DNA of 64,000 bases. It comes from Paraglaciecola marina. GTDB lineage: Bacteria; Pseudomonadota; Gammaproteobacteria; Enterobacterales; Alteromonadaceae. The position numbers were made by a program, and so were the translations under genes. The stretch is taken from contig NZ_ML178724.1 in NCBI RefSeq assembly GCF_004360155.1, positions 20,461-84,460 on the forward strand, in the 5' to 3' direction. Below are positions 1-9,087 of the stretch, in pieces (position 1 is the first letter of the stretch; every line of letters begins with the position of its first letter). The notes beneath the pieces are model-generated. The model was not told where the DNA came from. It searched no databases and saw only the letters and a program-made list of their open reading frames with translations.

Positions 1-1
1 A

Positions 2-1417
2 GTACAAGATGAATTAAATATCATTCTAAACAATGGTAAACACTTACTCAGCTTACTAAATGATGTGCTGGACCTTTCAAAAATAGCAGCCAAAAAATTG
101 GAGCTAAACCCTGCAACTATCCACCTAAACAGTTTTTTAGTGGATATTTATACTTTGATGCAAATAACTGCTAGCGATAAGGGTATCTCACTGACATTGA
201 GTTCAAGTACATCCCTACCTAATGAAATTTATAGTGATCCTACCCGTTTACGCCAAATACTCATAAACCTTATTTATAATGCCATTAAGTTTACTGAACA
301 AGGCTCAGTAGATGTGGTGGTAAAAGCAAAAGAGACACCAGACAACCAATACCAACTTCAATTTGATGTAAAAGATACTGGCCAAGGTATTCCTGTTGAA
401 AAACTAGATAAAATATTTCAACCATTTGAACAGGTTGAAGATATGGTATCCAGAAAAGAAGAGGGGGCCGGGTTAGGACTGGCTATCTCTTCTGAACTGG
501 CTAGCAAATTTAATGGAAGCATTTCTGCCACCTCAACTGTTGGCAAAGGTAGTTGCTTCACTGCAATCATAAAATGCAGTGCCACTAGCAACAAACAGCA
601 ATCTCTTTTGACCCTAACTAAGCAATTGGTAAACGATAAACCAACCTCTCTTAGCCCATTACAAGGACGGGTATTAGTGGTAGATGATATCCCGGATATT
701 AGAATGCTGATTGGCCACATTACTCAGTCGTTTGGGCTAACCGTTGATTTTGCGGAAAATGGTAAACAAGCCTTAGATAAAACCATCATTAGTTTGCAAA
801 GTAATACACCTTACGATGCCATCGTAATGGACATACATATGCCACAAATGGATGGCAAAGAAGCCGTTGTTGCTATTCGCAATCAAGGGTTTGGCGGACA
901 TATATTAGCTCTAACAGCAGCAACCATGAAGGGTGTTGAGCAACAATTAAAAAATCTAGGTTTTGATTCAGTCATATCAAAGCCTGTAGATAAAGTCCTA
1001 TTACACAGTGACTTATCAAAAATTTTAGCGATCACTGAACCTAGCTTACAAAAAATAACGCCCTCCTCTTCTTCCTCACTGTGTTTTATGTTGGTTGAAG
1101 ATGATGTAGATGCAGCAGAGATTACCAAGTTATTACTTGAATCCATGGGCGCAGAGGTCGCTGTCGCACATTCGGCTAAACAATGCCGAGCCTTGCTTAA
1201 ATCAAAAGATAAATGGGATAAAATTTTACTTGACGTGCATTTGCCAGATGAGAATGGCTTAGACTTGGCTAAACATAGTCAATTACAAAGCTACACTGAT
1301 GAAATAGTCATAATAAGCGGTGTTGATATTGACAAAGATACACTGCAACAGCATGGAGCCTCTAAAGCTCTTCTAAAGCCCTTAAATAAAGATAAACTCG
1401 CAACGTTAATCAATTAA
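2..1417 (+). CDS. Hybrid sensor histidine kinase/response regulator, C-terminal part
   Basis: The gene is cut by the left window edge; the frame is open from base 2, so the true start lies outside. The visible 471 residues begin in the dimerisation helix after the phospho-histidine (LLNDVLDLSKI), followed by an HATPase_c domain with N box (LINLIYNAIKFT), G1 (DTGQGIP) and G2 (GAGLGLAI). Two receiver domains follow. The first has LVVDD, phospho-acceptor region VMDIHMPQMDG and KPVD; the second has LVEDD, LLDVHLPDENG and KPLN. Both keep the acidic pocket, the acceptor Asp and the Lys. There is no HPt domain, so a phosphorelay would need a separate HPt protein. The gene ends 33 bp before a convergent diguanylate cyclase. 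The signal sensed cannot be judged because the input part is missing. Confidence 0.93.
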   Translation, partial: VQDELNIILNNGKHLLSLLNDVLDLSKIAAKKLELNPATIHLNSFLVDIYTLMQITASDKGISLTLSSSTSLPNEIYSDPTRLRQILINLIYNAIKFTEQGSVDVVVKAKETPDNQYQLQFDVKDTGQGIPVEKLDKIFQPFEQVEDMVSRKEEGAGLGLAISSELASKFNGSISATSTVGKGSCFTAIIKCSATSNKQQSLLTLTKQLVNDKPTSLSPLQGRVLVVDDIPDIRMLIGHITQSFGLTVDFAENGKQALDKTIISLQSNTPYDAIVMDIHMPQMDGKEAVVAIRNQGFGGHILALTAATMKGVEQQLKNLGFDSVISKPVDKVLLHSDLSKILAITEPSLQKITPSSSSSLCFMLVEDDVDAAEITKLLLESMGAEVAVAHSAKQCRALLKSKDKWDKILLDVHLPDENGLDLAKHSQLQSYTDEIVIISGVDIDKDTLQQHGASKALLKPLNKDKLATLIN

Positions 1418-1450
1418 CAAAGCAGATAAAAACGTTGAAAAAGGCATAGC

Positions 1451-2416
1451 TTAGCCCCAGAACTGATTACGGCCATGATCCTTTGCTCTGTATAGATTGT
1501 TGTCAGCCTCTTCTAATAACCAACTAGGATCTATTTTAGATTCATCAGCAGTATGTGGCTCGCAGCTACTAATTCCTATACTTACACTTAAATATTTATG
1601 CTCATCATTTGCACTAGGTATTGCTAGTTTTTGCAACTCTTGAAGCACAGCTTGGGCAACTTTTTGAGCACCCTTGCGATCAGTATCTGGTAATAAAATA
1701 GCAAATTCTTCACCACCAAACCTAGCGCCAAAATCCGAATCCCTAGCTGCAACTTTCTTAATAACGTTAGCTACTTTTTTCAAACATTCATCGCCCTCAA
1801 GGTGACCAAAAGTATCATTAAAAAGTTTAAAATGATCTACATCTACCATCAGAGTCGACAGAGGGGCACTTGTTCGCTTCATTCTGTACCATTCGCTTTT
1901 TAATCTAGTGTTCAACTGCATTTTATTCGCCAACCCCGTCAAACCATCAGTACAAGAAATTAGCTCCAACTCTTTCATGTTTTTCATTAATTTCATGTAG
2001 TTATTGATCTTTGCATTGAGTAAAAAAGTATTCACAGGTTTAACCATGCAGTCTAATGCACCTAACTCTAAGGCAATCAATTGAGCGTTAATGGAGTTGG
2101 TTTCTGTTAGCACAATAACAGGAATAAAATTTAACATTGAGTTGGAGCGAATTTGCCTAAGGGTTTCTACCCACAAGTCTTTACTATGACCTGCATACAA
2201 AATGATCATGTCCACATCTTGATCTCCACAAGCCTGAAAAATATCACTGGTGTGAGAAGTGGTAATGACATTAAAGATCTGAGCGAATGAAGTTGACAAA
2301 CATTCTAATGATCTGCCTGAACCAATTAACATTAAAGTTTGATCTGGCTCAGTAAAAACTCGGCCAAGGTAATCTGACTCAGCGGCCTGTAAAATATTGT
2401 TACTGGTTGCAAACAT
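1451..2416 (-). CDS. Diguanylate cyclase with degenerate receiver domain
   Basis: The 321-residue product has an N-terminal receiver-like fold (about residues 25-145) and a C-terminal GGDEF domain. The cyclase part carries RFGGEEF and an intact inhibitory I-site (RDSD, five residues before GGEEF), so it should make cyclic di-GMP with product inhibition. The receiver-like part lacks normal phosphorylation residues: the acidic pocket reads MLIGSGRS and the acceptor position is replaced (IILYAGHS), while the KP motif remains (MVKPVN). It is therefore probably not controlled by phosphorylation in the usual way. I chose the ATG at 2416 because AGGAA lies 9 bases upstream; a TTG three codons earlier is less likely. 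It converges on the hybrid kinase gene. Confidence 0.88.
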   Translation of the reverse strand: MFATSNNILQAAESDYLGRVFTEPDQTLMLIGSGRSLECLSTSFAQIFNVITTSHTSDIFQACGDQDVDMIILYAGHSKDLWVETLRQIRSNSMLNFIPVIVLTETNSINAQLIALELGALDCMVKPVNTFLLNAKINNYMKLMKNMKELELISCTDGLTGLANKMQLNTRLKSEWYRMKRTSAPLSTLMVDVDHFKLFNDTFGHLEGDECLKKVANVIKKVAARDSDFGARFGGEEFAILLPDTDRKGAQKVAQAVLQELQKLAIPSANDEHKYLSVSIGISSCEPHTADESKIDPSWLLEEADNNLYRAKDHGRNQFWG

Positions 2417-2633
2417 AATTAGCAATTCCTAAAAGTTGAGCTTTATTTGGGTGAACAAGAACATATTGGGCAATGTTTATATTTTAACATCCCATTAGTT
2501 TCGTATCGGGCAAACCAATTAAAGTGACTCACCAAGATACAATCTAGCGTCTCATGTTTCTGTCCAGTCCTTGAATCAATAAAACTTGCTACTAATACTA
2601 AGAGCTTTTGCATAATGAAAGGTTCCTGATTTC

Positions 2634-2661
2634 AGAAAAAAACCGCGCTTTAAAAGCGCGG
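2634..2661 (-). terminator. Rho-independent terminator after the BON-domain gene
   Basis: A perfect stem (CCGCGCTTT/AAAGCGCGG, 2643-2661) is followed on the minus strand by a run of seven T. It lies just after the stop codon at 2680. Confidence 0.85.
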
Positions 2662-2679
2662 GTTTCCATATGGCCGTAA

Positions 2680-3255
2680 TTAGTTTTTAACAACTAAGTC
2701 TTCTAGCTCTATTTCATTAATGACTTTAGAGACACCATCGGTGTTCTCTGCAATAGCAATCGCTAAGTCACGTTCAGAGTCTGACTCCAAAATACCTGAT
2801 AATGTGACTACGCCATCTTCAACTTCTACTTCAAGGTCCAAACCACTCACATCTGGCTCAAATAATAAACGGGCCTTAACACCTGCTTCTACTTTTGAGT
2901 CTGACAAACCTTGCATGACTTGACTATCTTCAGCATGCTCTTCATGGTCCTTTTCAGACACTATGGTAAGCTTGTTATCAACAGTCTCTACACCGTCAAT
3001 AGAAGTAACTAATTCTTCAGCTAGTGCTTTGTCTACACTGCTATCAACTTTACCTGTAAGAATAACCACGCCGTCTTTTACATCGGTATTGATGTCAAAT
3101 GAATTCAGGTTGGTATTAAATAATAAGGCAGACTCAGCTTTGCCGTCTATCCATGCATCTTTGGCACCTTCTTTCCAAGTGTTTTCAGCGCTCACACCTA
3201 GAGATGTTGTACTAATAGCAGTTGCAAAAATAATTGAAATGGTTGTACGTTTCAT
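2680..3255 (-). CDS. Periplasmic BON-domain protein (OsmY-like)
   Basis: The 191-residue product begins with a Sec signal peptide (about 23 residues, ending near GVSAEN) and contains two BON domains, about residues 40-105 and 120-185. Each shows the repeating pattern xxDVKDGVVILTGKV / VEVEDGVVTLSGIL. BON domains bind phospholipid or other envelope components, and the family includes OsmY, a periplasmic stress protein. The start has a strong ribosome site (CAGGAGAACAAA-ATG). A terminator follows the stop. A TGTGTAA-N4-TTACACA palindrome at 3365-3382 lies 110 bp upstream and resembles sites before other stress-type genes here. The exact ligand cannot be read from the sequence. Confidence 0.85.
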   Translation of the reverse strand: MKRTTISIIFATAISTTSLGVSAENTWKEGAKDAWIDGKAESALLFNTNLNSFDINTDVKDGVVILTGKVDSSVDKALAEELVTSIDGVETVDNKLTIVSEKDHEEHAEDSQVMQGLSDSKVEAGVKARLLFEPDVSGLDLEVEVEDGVVTLSGILESDSERDLAIAIAENTDGVSKVINEIELEDLVVKN

Positions 3256-3364
3256 TTTGTTCTCCTGTTAAAAGTTCACATAAACTAATGCCAGTAACAT
3301 GCCACAACATAAGTAATTGATTTTATTGTATATTTTAATTTAGCAGTAATAATCAGAGAAATGA

Positions 3365-3382
3365 TGTGTAACTATTTACACA
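3365..3382. promoter_or_regulatory. TGTGTAA-N4-TTACACA palindrome upstream of BON gene
   Basis: An 18-bp inverted repeat lies about 110 bp upstream of the BON gene start. A second, weaker copy (TGTAAAAATTTCACA) follows at 3388-3402. Similar palindromes occur at 7227 and 12439. The binding factor is unknown. Confidence 0.45.
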
Positions 3383-3610
3383 CAAGATGTAAAAATTTCA
3401 CACTAACCATCAAGAGCCAAATGCAGTTAATGTGACGTTAAGAAATTAGAATTTCTTCAAAGAAGCGTTAATGAAATACGTTAAGCGTTTGTCTGCAATG
3501 ACAGTGTATCTAAATAAAATTAGTCTGCGGAACTAGACTATAGAGCAAAGTTGGAATATCGATGGCAGGGTCGCAAGAAAGACCGCATCCTTGCTTTTCG
3601 AAGGAGTGTT

Positions 3611-3859
3611 CTATCCTAATAATTCTGTAAACAAGGGAAATAAGCGAGTCCAGGTTGAAATTGAGCGAGCCTGCGAGGGCGATGCACCTACCATTGCTCC
3701 AACTGAAAATGCTGAAATTAAGGCTGTTGGGCTTCCAGCAAAGTCTTTGGTTTTATTTTTGGCCATGGCGACCTGTCTTTTGGTATATTTACTAGCTGCC
3801 AAATAATCACATTGAGCTTGCTGAAGTTGACTCTTTTGCTTTGTTAATACATCGAACAC
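3611..3859 (-). CDS. YqjK-like small protein
   Basis: This 82-residue product starts at a GTG preceded by AAAGGAG with 9-base spacing. It is the last gene of a trio with a holin-like membrane protein and a DUF883 protein, the same order as E. coli yqjD-yqjE-yqjK. The N-terminal half is basic and Gln-rich (KQKSQLQQAQ) and the centre has a short hydrophobic stretch (SAFSVGAMVGAS), compatible with one weak membrane segment. Similarity to YqjK is judged mainly by position and composition, so the name is tentative. The opposite strand holds an overlapping open frame that I regard as a shadow. E. coli YqjD and relatives associate with the inner membrane and ribosomes in stationary phase; whether that holds here is unknown. 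Confidence 0.55.
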   Translation of the reverse strand: MFDVLTKQKSQLQQAQCDYLAASKYTKRQVAMAKNKTKDFAGSPTALISAFSVGAMVGASPSQARSISTWTRLFPLFTELLG

Positions 3860-3877
3860 TGTAATCTGCTCCTTTTG

Positions 3878-4288
3878 CTAATCATTGTCAGAAAACATAT
3901 CAACCGAAGCGTTAATATTTATCGACCGTTTAACACGTTTAAAAATCCCATACGTACAACAAAGAAGCGCAACATTTACCACTACAAAGGTTATTGGGAT
4001 AAACAGCCAATGCGCCCCTAGGGTGTACAAACCGTAACCCAATGTAAGTAGCAATGTTATCCAAATCAGTAAACCGATCCCCACTAGGGTCATCAAACAG
4101 ATAGCACTTGCTATCAGTGCTTGGAGTGAAAGCGTTAGATCTGCTTTAATAACATCTTTTGCTAATCTAGCTTTCACCAAATAAGCCCTAAATACTTTTT
4201 CCCATGCAGCTAAAATACTCAAAGGAGCAGCATCGTTTTGCTGCTCCCGTGATGCACTTGATCTTGTGTGGGTGGTTTTGGCGGTCAT
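3878..4288 (-). CDS. Phage holin family membrane protein (YqjE-like)
   Basis: The 136-residue product has two long hydrophobic segments (about residues 47-75 and 83-112) joined by a short turn, preceded by a polar N-terminus with an amphipathic helix (LAKDVIKADLTLSLQALIAS). This layout fits the holin superfamily III / YqjE family (PF07332-like), which are inner membrane proteins rather than proven lysis holins. It follows the DUF883 gene by 8 bases and precedes the YqjK-like gene by 18 bases, so the three are one operon. The start ATG lies just after the upstream stop. Function remains general: envelope-associated, stress or stationary phase. Confidence 0.8.
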   Translation of the reverse strand: MTAKTTHTRSSASREQQNDAAPLSILAAWEKVFRAYLVKARLAKDVIKADLTLSLQALIASAICLMTLVGIGLLIWITLLLTLGYGLYTLGAHWLFIPITFVVVNVALLCCTYGIFKRVKRSININASVDMFSDND

Positions 4289-4296
4289 GCTAAAAC

Positions 4297-4617
4297 CTAC
4301 TTACGCTTCAGCAGCGATGTCAATAATACGCCTGCTGCAAAGGCAATTCCTGCAGTAGCTAAAGGGTTTTCTTTGGTATATTTACCAACGGTAGAAGCAT
4401 CCCAATACTGTTTTGCTTGGGCTTGTTTTTCACTCATGCTTGCCGCCGTACCCGTTGCAGTCTCACGGAGTTTTTGCTCCATAGATGCACTATGATCGGC
4501 TAGAGTATCAACTGACTCATGCAGAGTTTCAGTTACCTTGTCTGCGATAGGTGTAGTAGAGCTTTTAGTCGCTTTAGCTTTACTTGCTTGAGATCCAGAA
4601 TTTGCTGTCGTCGCCAT
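4297..4617 (-). CDS. DUF883 family membrane-anchored protein (YqjD/ElaB-like)
   Basis: The 106-residue product has a long Ala/Lys/Ser-rich helical region followed by a C-terminal membrane anchor (ATAGIAFAAGVLLTSLL) ending in basic residues. This is the signature of the YqjD/ElaB/YgaM family, C-tail-anchored inner membrane proteins that in E. coli bind ribosomes and are RpoS-dependent. The start is supported by AGGAGAACATA just upstream. It is the first gene of the yqjD-yqjE-yqjK-like operon. Half of a TGTGTAA element lies about 145 bp upstream, but the second half is poor. Confidence 0.85.
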   Translation of the reverse strand: MATTANSGSQASKAKATKSSTTPIADKVTETLHESVDTLADHSASMEQKLRETATGTAASMSEKQAQAKQYWDASTVGKYTKENPLATAGIAFAAGVLLTSLLKRK

Positions 4618-4978
4618 TATGTTCTCCTAGTTTAGTTTACTAACCGAAGTACATTCTTCGGTAGTGAACTTAATAAAGCAACTCATGTACCAGTATAAAA
4701 AAACCATATTTTACAATTAGTTAAATATATTTAAGGGTTAGAAATATCGAGCAAAAAATACTTATGTGTAAATTATTCTCACGATTATGAAGTATTTGCC
4801 CATTGCCTTTAGGATTATCAAAAGTTCAGATTAATCAATAAAGATGTAGACTGTAGAATTACCAAGGGCGTCTCTAAGGTAAGAACTAGGTTAAGCCGCT
4901 ATCATTATTGGCAGTATACGTGCATTGCACAGAGCAGGCCCTTCAAAACACCATCAATAAAAATTACGAGGAAGTAAA
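4618..4978. other. Divergent intergenic region
   Basis: The 361 bp between the DUF883 gene and the endonuclease/phosphatase-like gene hold no credible coding frame. An imperfect TGTGTAA-type element near 4764 is the only pattern I noticed. Confidence 0.5.
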
Positions 4979-5950
4979 ATGTTAGGTATGGTTTTGTGCG
5001 TAATCACAGTAGTACTATTTTTACTGACAATTTTGCCATTGTTCAGCTTTAATCATTGGATTTTTAGAGTGTGGGAGTTTCCTAGAGTACAACTAACCCT
5101 ATTAGCTGTGCTATCTGCTACAAGTTGTTTATTTCTAAACAATCCTTTATTCCAGTTCTCGCTAATCGGCATTAACCTGACGGTAGCCTGTTATCAGTTA
5201 GCTTGGATTATTCCTTATACGAGATTAAGCACTAAGCAAGTTCAGCAAGTGGCTCAGCATTTAGATGTGCAGAAACTAAAAATACTAACGAGCAATGTAT
5301 TGATGACAAACCATAGCGCACCTAAATTGTTAGATTTAATAACGAAGAAACAACCTGATGTAATCGTTACCTTAGAGTCAGACCAATGGTGGCAAGATTC
5401 GTTATCGGCCATTCATAAGGATTACCCATACAGAGTTAACAAGCCATTAGACAACCTATACGGCATGCATCTATTTAGTCGATTTCCACTTGAAGATATT
5501 AAGGTGCGAGAGTTAGTAGAAGAAGGGGTCCCTTCTATTCAGTGTTACCTTGTTCTACCAGATAAGCATAGAATTAAATGCTACTTTTTACATCCAGCAC
5601 CTCCCAGCCCTACGGAAAATGAGACGGCAAAACCCAGAGATAAAGAGTTATTGATGATTGCCAAAGAAGTGGCAGATAGAGACGATCCCTTGCTAGTAAC
5701 AGGTGACTTAAATGACGTAGCTTGGTCACCTACAACCCGAGCTTTCAGACAAATTAGCGGACTAAAAGATCCCCGTATTGGTAGAGGTATGTTTAATACC
5801 TTCCATGTTAATTATCCTTTTCTGCGTTGGCCTTTAGACCATATATTCCACAGTGACCATTTTGGTTTAGTGGATATTCAACGCTTGCCTTCAATCGACT
5901 CAGACCACTTTCCACTTTTCGTTGAGCTTGCTTTTAAAGGCAGTAATTAA
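4979..5950 (+). CDS. Membrane-anchored endonuclease/exonuclease/phosphatase family protein
   Basis: The 323-residue product begins with about three hydrophobic segments (residues 1-27, 33-55, 57-80) and continues as an endonuclease/exonuclease/phosphatase (DNase I-like) domain. Motifs typical of that fold are present: ILTSNVL near the domain start, VTLESD with the metal-binding Glu, VTGDLNDVAWS with the catalytic Asp/Asn, and the terminal IDSDHFPL with the Asp-His pair; the WPLDHIF segment is also conserved. It would hydrolyse a phosphodiester, possibly a phospholipid or nucleic acid; the substrate cannot be decided. The start has AGGAAGTAAA just upstream. It converges on the DUF748 gene, with only 9 bases between stops. 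Confidence 0.82.
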   Translation: MLGMVLCVITVVLFLLTILPLFSFNHWIFRVWEFPRVQLTLLAVLSATSCLFLNNPLFQFSLIGINLTVACYQLAWIIPYTRLSTKQVQQVAQHLDVQKLKILTSNVLMTNHSAPKLLDLITKKQPDVIVTLESDQWWQDSLSAIHKDYPYRVNKPLDNLYGMHLFSRFPLEDIKVRELVEEGVPSIQCYLVLPDKHRIKCYFLHPAPPSPTENETAKPRDKELLMIAKEVADRDDPLLVTGDLNDVAWSPTTRAFRQISGLKDPRIGRGMFNTFHVNYPFLRWPLDHIFHSDHFGLVDIQRLPSIDSDHFPLFVELAFKGSN

Positions 5951-5959
5951 CCCCTACTG

Positions 5960-7057
5960 CTATTCTGACGGGCTTGTTACTTTAAGACCATTAATCGAGT
6001 CTTCTAACTTTAAGTCATAGGCTTGCACAAAGGCATTTTTAACCACTCCTTTAAAAGCCACCCACGCCGAAATATCTGGGTTACTCAAATCACCAGAAAT
6101 CGGAATACGTGTTGCTATAAGCTGCTCATCATTATTCTCAAAAATTTCGGCTACCATGCCTCCTGCTACCTCACCTAAAAGCTCAATGGGGTTGTCATCA
6201 TCTTCAATGGCGTCTTCTTGCCACGAAAACACCTCTAGTTCATAAATACCCACTTTAAAATAACCAGTCACAGCACCTTTCTCTGCTTTAAGTTCTGACG
6301 CAAAATCTATATGCCCAGCTTCAAAATCAACAGGTGAATAGAACTTAACCAAAGCATCAAGATAAGACACATTGATTTTATCCATCTCTAGATCCATGTC
6401 GAAAGTAGGAACTTTTTCGTTTGGATCAAAAGAAGCGGTAAGGGATAAATCAGCAGTCCCCTGCACCTTACCAGAAAACGCTAGCTCAGCTATTTGCGGG
6501 CTTTGTGGCGCAACCGCAATATTACTTGCTTCAAGCTCCACGTCTTCAACTGAAAAACTCGCTCGTTTCAGTTGGTCTTTAGCATCCATTACAAAAGCCC
6601 CTCGAACCACAGTCAATTTATCAATAGCTAGTGGAGTTAAATCAGTGGCTAGCCCTAACCAAGTTTTCTCATTCAACACAGAATCTGATTCAATGACGTC
6701 ATCTTTAGGTTGGTCAAACAAAGAGATTTTAGGCTCAATCATCATGATTTCAGTAACAATTCGTCCTTCAAAAAGCGCGCTCCATAATACTGATAATTCA
6801 ATCTGGGGAGCCAACAACAGAGGTTGTTGTAGGTTATCGCCCTCTTGATACAGATTAACCTGGTTAAGCTGATAAGCGCCCTGTATGAAAGCTATATCCA
6901 CTTCTTTTACTGCACCAGAAATACCAGGCGTTTCATCTATAATCCTATTTACGTACCACACCATTATGCTTGCGAGTGCAATGCGAAATGCAACTAGCAG
7001 CAATACAAACAAGACTACAACTATTAATTTCTTTGACTTCAATGGTTGAAAGACCAT
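5960..7057 (-). CDS. DUF748 (AsmA-like) envelope protein
   Basis: The 365-residue product has one N-terminal membrane anchor (about residues 10-35), followed by a periplasmic region rich in beta-strand. The segment after the anchor, with the pattern DIAFIQGAYQLNQVNLYQ and a long run of short strands, matches DUF748, related to AsmA/bridge-like lipid proteins. It is shorter than the large AsmA members, so it may be a compact one-domain version. It sits among other envelope genes (MscS, BON, yqjDE-like). The start ATG is followed directly by a basic patch and the anchor, as expected. A role in lipid transport or envelope homeostasis is inference from the family. Confidence 0.72.
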   Translation of the reverse strand: MVFQPLKSKKLIVVVLFVLLLVAFRIALASIMVWYVNRIIDETPGISGAVKEVDIAFIQGAYQLNQVNLYQEGDNLQQPLLLAPQIELSVLWSALFEGRIVTEIMMIEPKISLFDQPKDDVIESDSVLNEKTWLGLATDLTPLAIDKLTVVRGAFVMDAKDQLKRASFSVEDVELEASNIAVAPQSPQIAELAFSGKVQGTADLSLTASFDPNEKVPTFDMDLEMDKINVSYLDALVKFYSPVDFEAGHIDFASELKAEKGAVTGYFKVGIYELEVFSWQEDAIEDDDNPIELLGEVAGGMVAEIFENNDEQLIATRIPISGDLSNPDISAWVAFKGVVKNAFVQAYDLKLEDSINGLKVTSPSE

Positions 7058-7226
7058 TTTCCACCTCTACTATGTTTGGGTTTCTATCAACTCAGCAAGC
7101 CATGTACCAACCACTAATAGTAAGCGAAAATTTGCAATAAACTTAAGTTAGCCAATGACTTAACCAACTTAGATAGAGACAAACAATATTTAGGAACGGC
7201 TTACCCTGAAAAGCTTTTGCAACCAC

Positions 7227-7243
7227 TATGTAAATGTTACATA
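7227..7243. promoter_or_regulatory. Perfect TATGTAA-N3-TTACATA palindrome upstream of mscS
   Basis: A perfect 17-bp inverted repeat with a 3-base centre lies 111 bp upstream of the MscS gene start. It resembles the sites at 3365 and 12439. The binding protein is unknown. Confidence 0.5.
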
Positions 7244-7353
7244 AAACCTAACAGTGTTTAGCAAGGAGAAATGAAATATATAATGAATACAATAACTTAA
7301 AAAAAGGAATAGATATTGTTTAAAGAAACCTAATAATCGATTAGGAGAATAAT

Positions 7354-8286
7354 ATGGACTTAATAGAAATTGAGACATTTTGGAACTTGATTAATGAAAA
7401 GCTGACTACTTGGCTAGAGCAAGGCATTAAACATTTACCCAATATAGTGGTAGCGATTGTTATCACCATTGTGTTTTCAATATTTGCTAGAATTGCCGGC
7501 AATATTGCTAAAAAAGGTTTGCACAAAGCCTTAGAGTCTAGACAAATAGCTGACTTACTTGCCGCTATATTTAAAATGCTCATCCTAGTAACGGGGATTT
7601 TTATCGCCTTAGATTTTCTCGGACTAAAAGGTACAGTCACCTCATTATTAGCGGGCGCAGGTATTGTTGGTTTAGCCATAGGTTTTGCCTTCCAAGATAT
7701 GACCGAGAACCTCATTGCTGGTATCGCTATGGGTATACGCAAGCCATTTCAAATTGGAGATGTGGTTCAGTCTGATGGAGTATTTGGTACAGTCAAAACC
7801 ATCAATTTACGAAACACCTTAGTTGAAACTTTTTTTGGTCAATTAGAAATTATCCCTAACAAAATATTGTTCAGAAATATTCTAACCAACTATTCGACTA
7901 TAGGCATGCGAAGAATCGAGATACCGGTTGGAATTTCTTATGGCGATGATCCGCAAAAAGCCGCAGAGGTTTTAGTTGAAAAGATAAATGCCTGTGACTT
8001 TGTTATTCGAAAAGAAGAAACTGCTGTTTTTGCAGAAGGCTTTGGTGACAGTAGCATCAATTTATTACTTTGGTTTTGGATTGACTACCCAGGTGAAACA
8101 GGATTTATGCAAGCAAGGCACGAAGCGGTTATAAATGTGAAACAAGCCTTAGAAGCTGCTGATATCTTAATTCCATTCCCTATAAGAACCTTGGACTTTG
8201 GAGCAAAAGGGGGAGAAAAACTAGATACCATGCTGCAATCAGGTAAGGTCCTGAAAGCCAAAACAGCTTCAAATGAAAGTGAATAA
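7354..8286 (+). CDS. Small-conductance mechanosensitive channel, MscS family
   Basis: The 310-residue product has three membrane segments in the first 130 residues. The third is the Gly/Ala-rich pore helix with its kink (LAGAGIVGLAIGFAFQDM), then the beta domain (KPFQIGDVVQSDGVFGTV) and the mixed alpha/beta C-terminal domain (GISYGDDPQKA). This is the standard MscS layout; length is close to E. coli MscS (286). The channel opens under membrane tension to release osmolytes. TAGGAGAATAAT upstream supports the start. A palindromic element lies 111 bp upstream. It is one of two MscS-type genes in the window; the other is coupled to a ZntB-like gene. Confidence 0.93.
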   Translation: MDLIEIETFWNLINEKLTTWLEQGIKHLPNIVVAIVITIVFSIFARIAGNIAKKGLHKALESRQIADLLAAIFKMLILVTGIFIALDFLGLKGTVTSLLAGAGIVGLAIGFAFQDMTENLIAGIAMGIRKPFQIGDVVQSDGVFGTVKTINLRNTLVETFFGQLEIIPNKILFRNILTNYSTIGMRRIEIPVGISYGDDPQKAAEVLVEKINACDFVIRKEETAVFAEGFGDSSINLLLWFWIDYPGETGFMQARHEAVINVKQALEAADILIPFPIRTLDFGAKGGEKLDTMLQSGKVLKAKTASNESE

Positions 8287-8421
8287 ACTGGCTTCCTGGG
8301 ACTATAATAAAAAGAAAAACTACTAGATTACTCATTACTTTTCAGCTTGCAACAGCAAGATTTGACTCAAAAATCGCCCATTGCAAATGCAACGGGCTTA
8401 ATATGATTGAACTAAGATAAT

Positions 8422-8849
8422 CTATGGGGAGACGATTTGTAACGCTTTCATATCACCATGGCATTTCTGTATCACTAAGCGAACTCTTAGAAGCGCATTA
8501 TGACAATCAAAACCTTCAGAGGCATTAATGGCATCATTTAAGTTTGCGAGAGTTTTGTCTTCAACTTCTTCAAGTTGATCAACATAAGTATGATCTTTGT
8601 CTGATGTCATGGCCACTTTAATTTTGATATATGATTTTCTGACTTTAACTGCTATTGATTCACCAGTTTCCATTTCGCCTTTCTCTGTACAGCGAAGGAT
8701 TGAAGTGGCTTAACTGCCATTTGACGGGCCTTAATCACTTGGGTAAAAAACCGTTTTATTTCTTGGTCTGATATTGCTTTAGACGCTTCACCATAAAAAT
8801 CTACTCCAGCTCGCAATACTTTAATAACGTCTGTTGCTTTATCTACTAT
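8422..8849 (-). pseudogene. Broken PA2169-family four-helix-bundle gene (DUF2383)
   Basis: Two adjacent minus-strand frames together encode one DUF2383 protein. The first half (8849 to about 8665) reads DKATDVIKVLRAGVDFYGEA and continues to a stop at AKWKLVNQ. The second half, in another frame (from about 8685), reads KGEMETGESIAVKVRKSYIK and ends with DKDHTYVDQLEEVEDKTL and IQKCHGDMKAL, the usual end of the family. The switch falls around GCTGTACAGAGAAAGG, consistent with a one-base indel. The expected start codon is also lost: ATA stands where ATG is expected, right after an in-frame stop. With no start and a frameshift, I call it a pseudogene. The ATG at 8673 could still start an 83-residue C-terminal half. 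Intact family members are small helical proteins of unclear function. Confidence 0.75.
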
Positions 8850-9087
8850 TACTGTTTAATTTATAACCAAAACTACTCTATCACTTGATTGCAGGTTATA
8901 GATCAAATCTCGAAAAATCCGCCGACACACTACAACATTAAGATAATGTTTTTATAAAAAAACAACATAAATACATGACAAATATTCCCAAAGATTTAAC
9001 TACATAACACGCTAGAAATACTTGACAGGAAGGGCCTACAAATCAAGAAAAAACTACATCAATCATAGCGCTTAACGTTAAACGAGC

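Noticed and set aside
3591..3806. Open frame of 71 codons on the plus strand
   Set aside because: It runs antisense to the YqjK-like gene, which fits a three-gene operon and has a good ribosome site. The plus-strand frame has no family features.
7341..7742. Minus-strand open frame over the first MscS gene
   Set aside because: Antisense shadow of a clear channel gene; composition is that of a reversed membrane protein.
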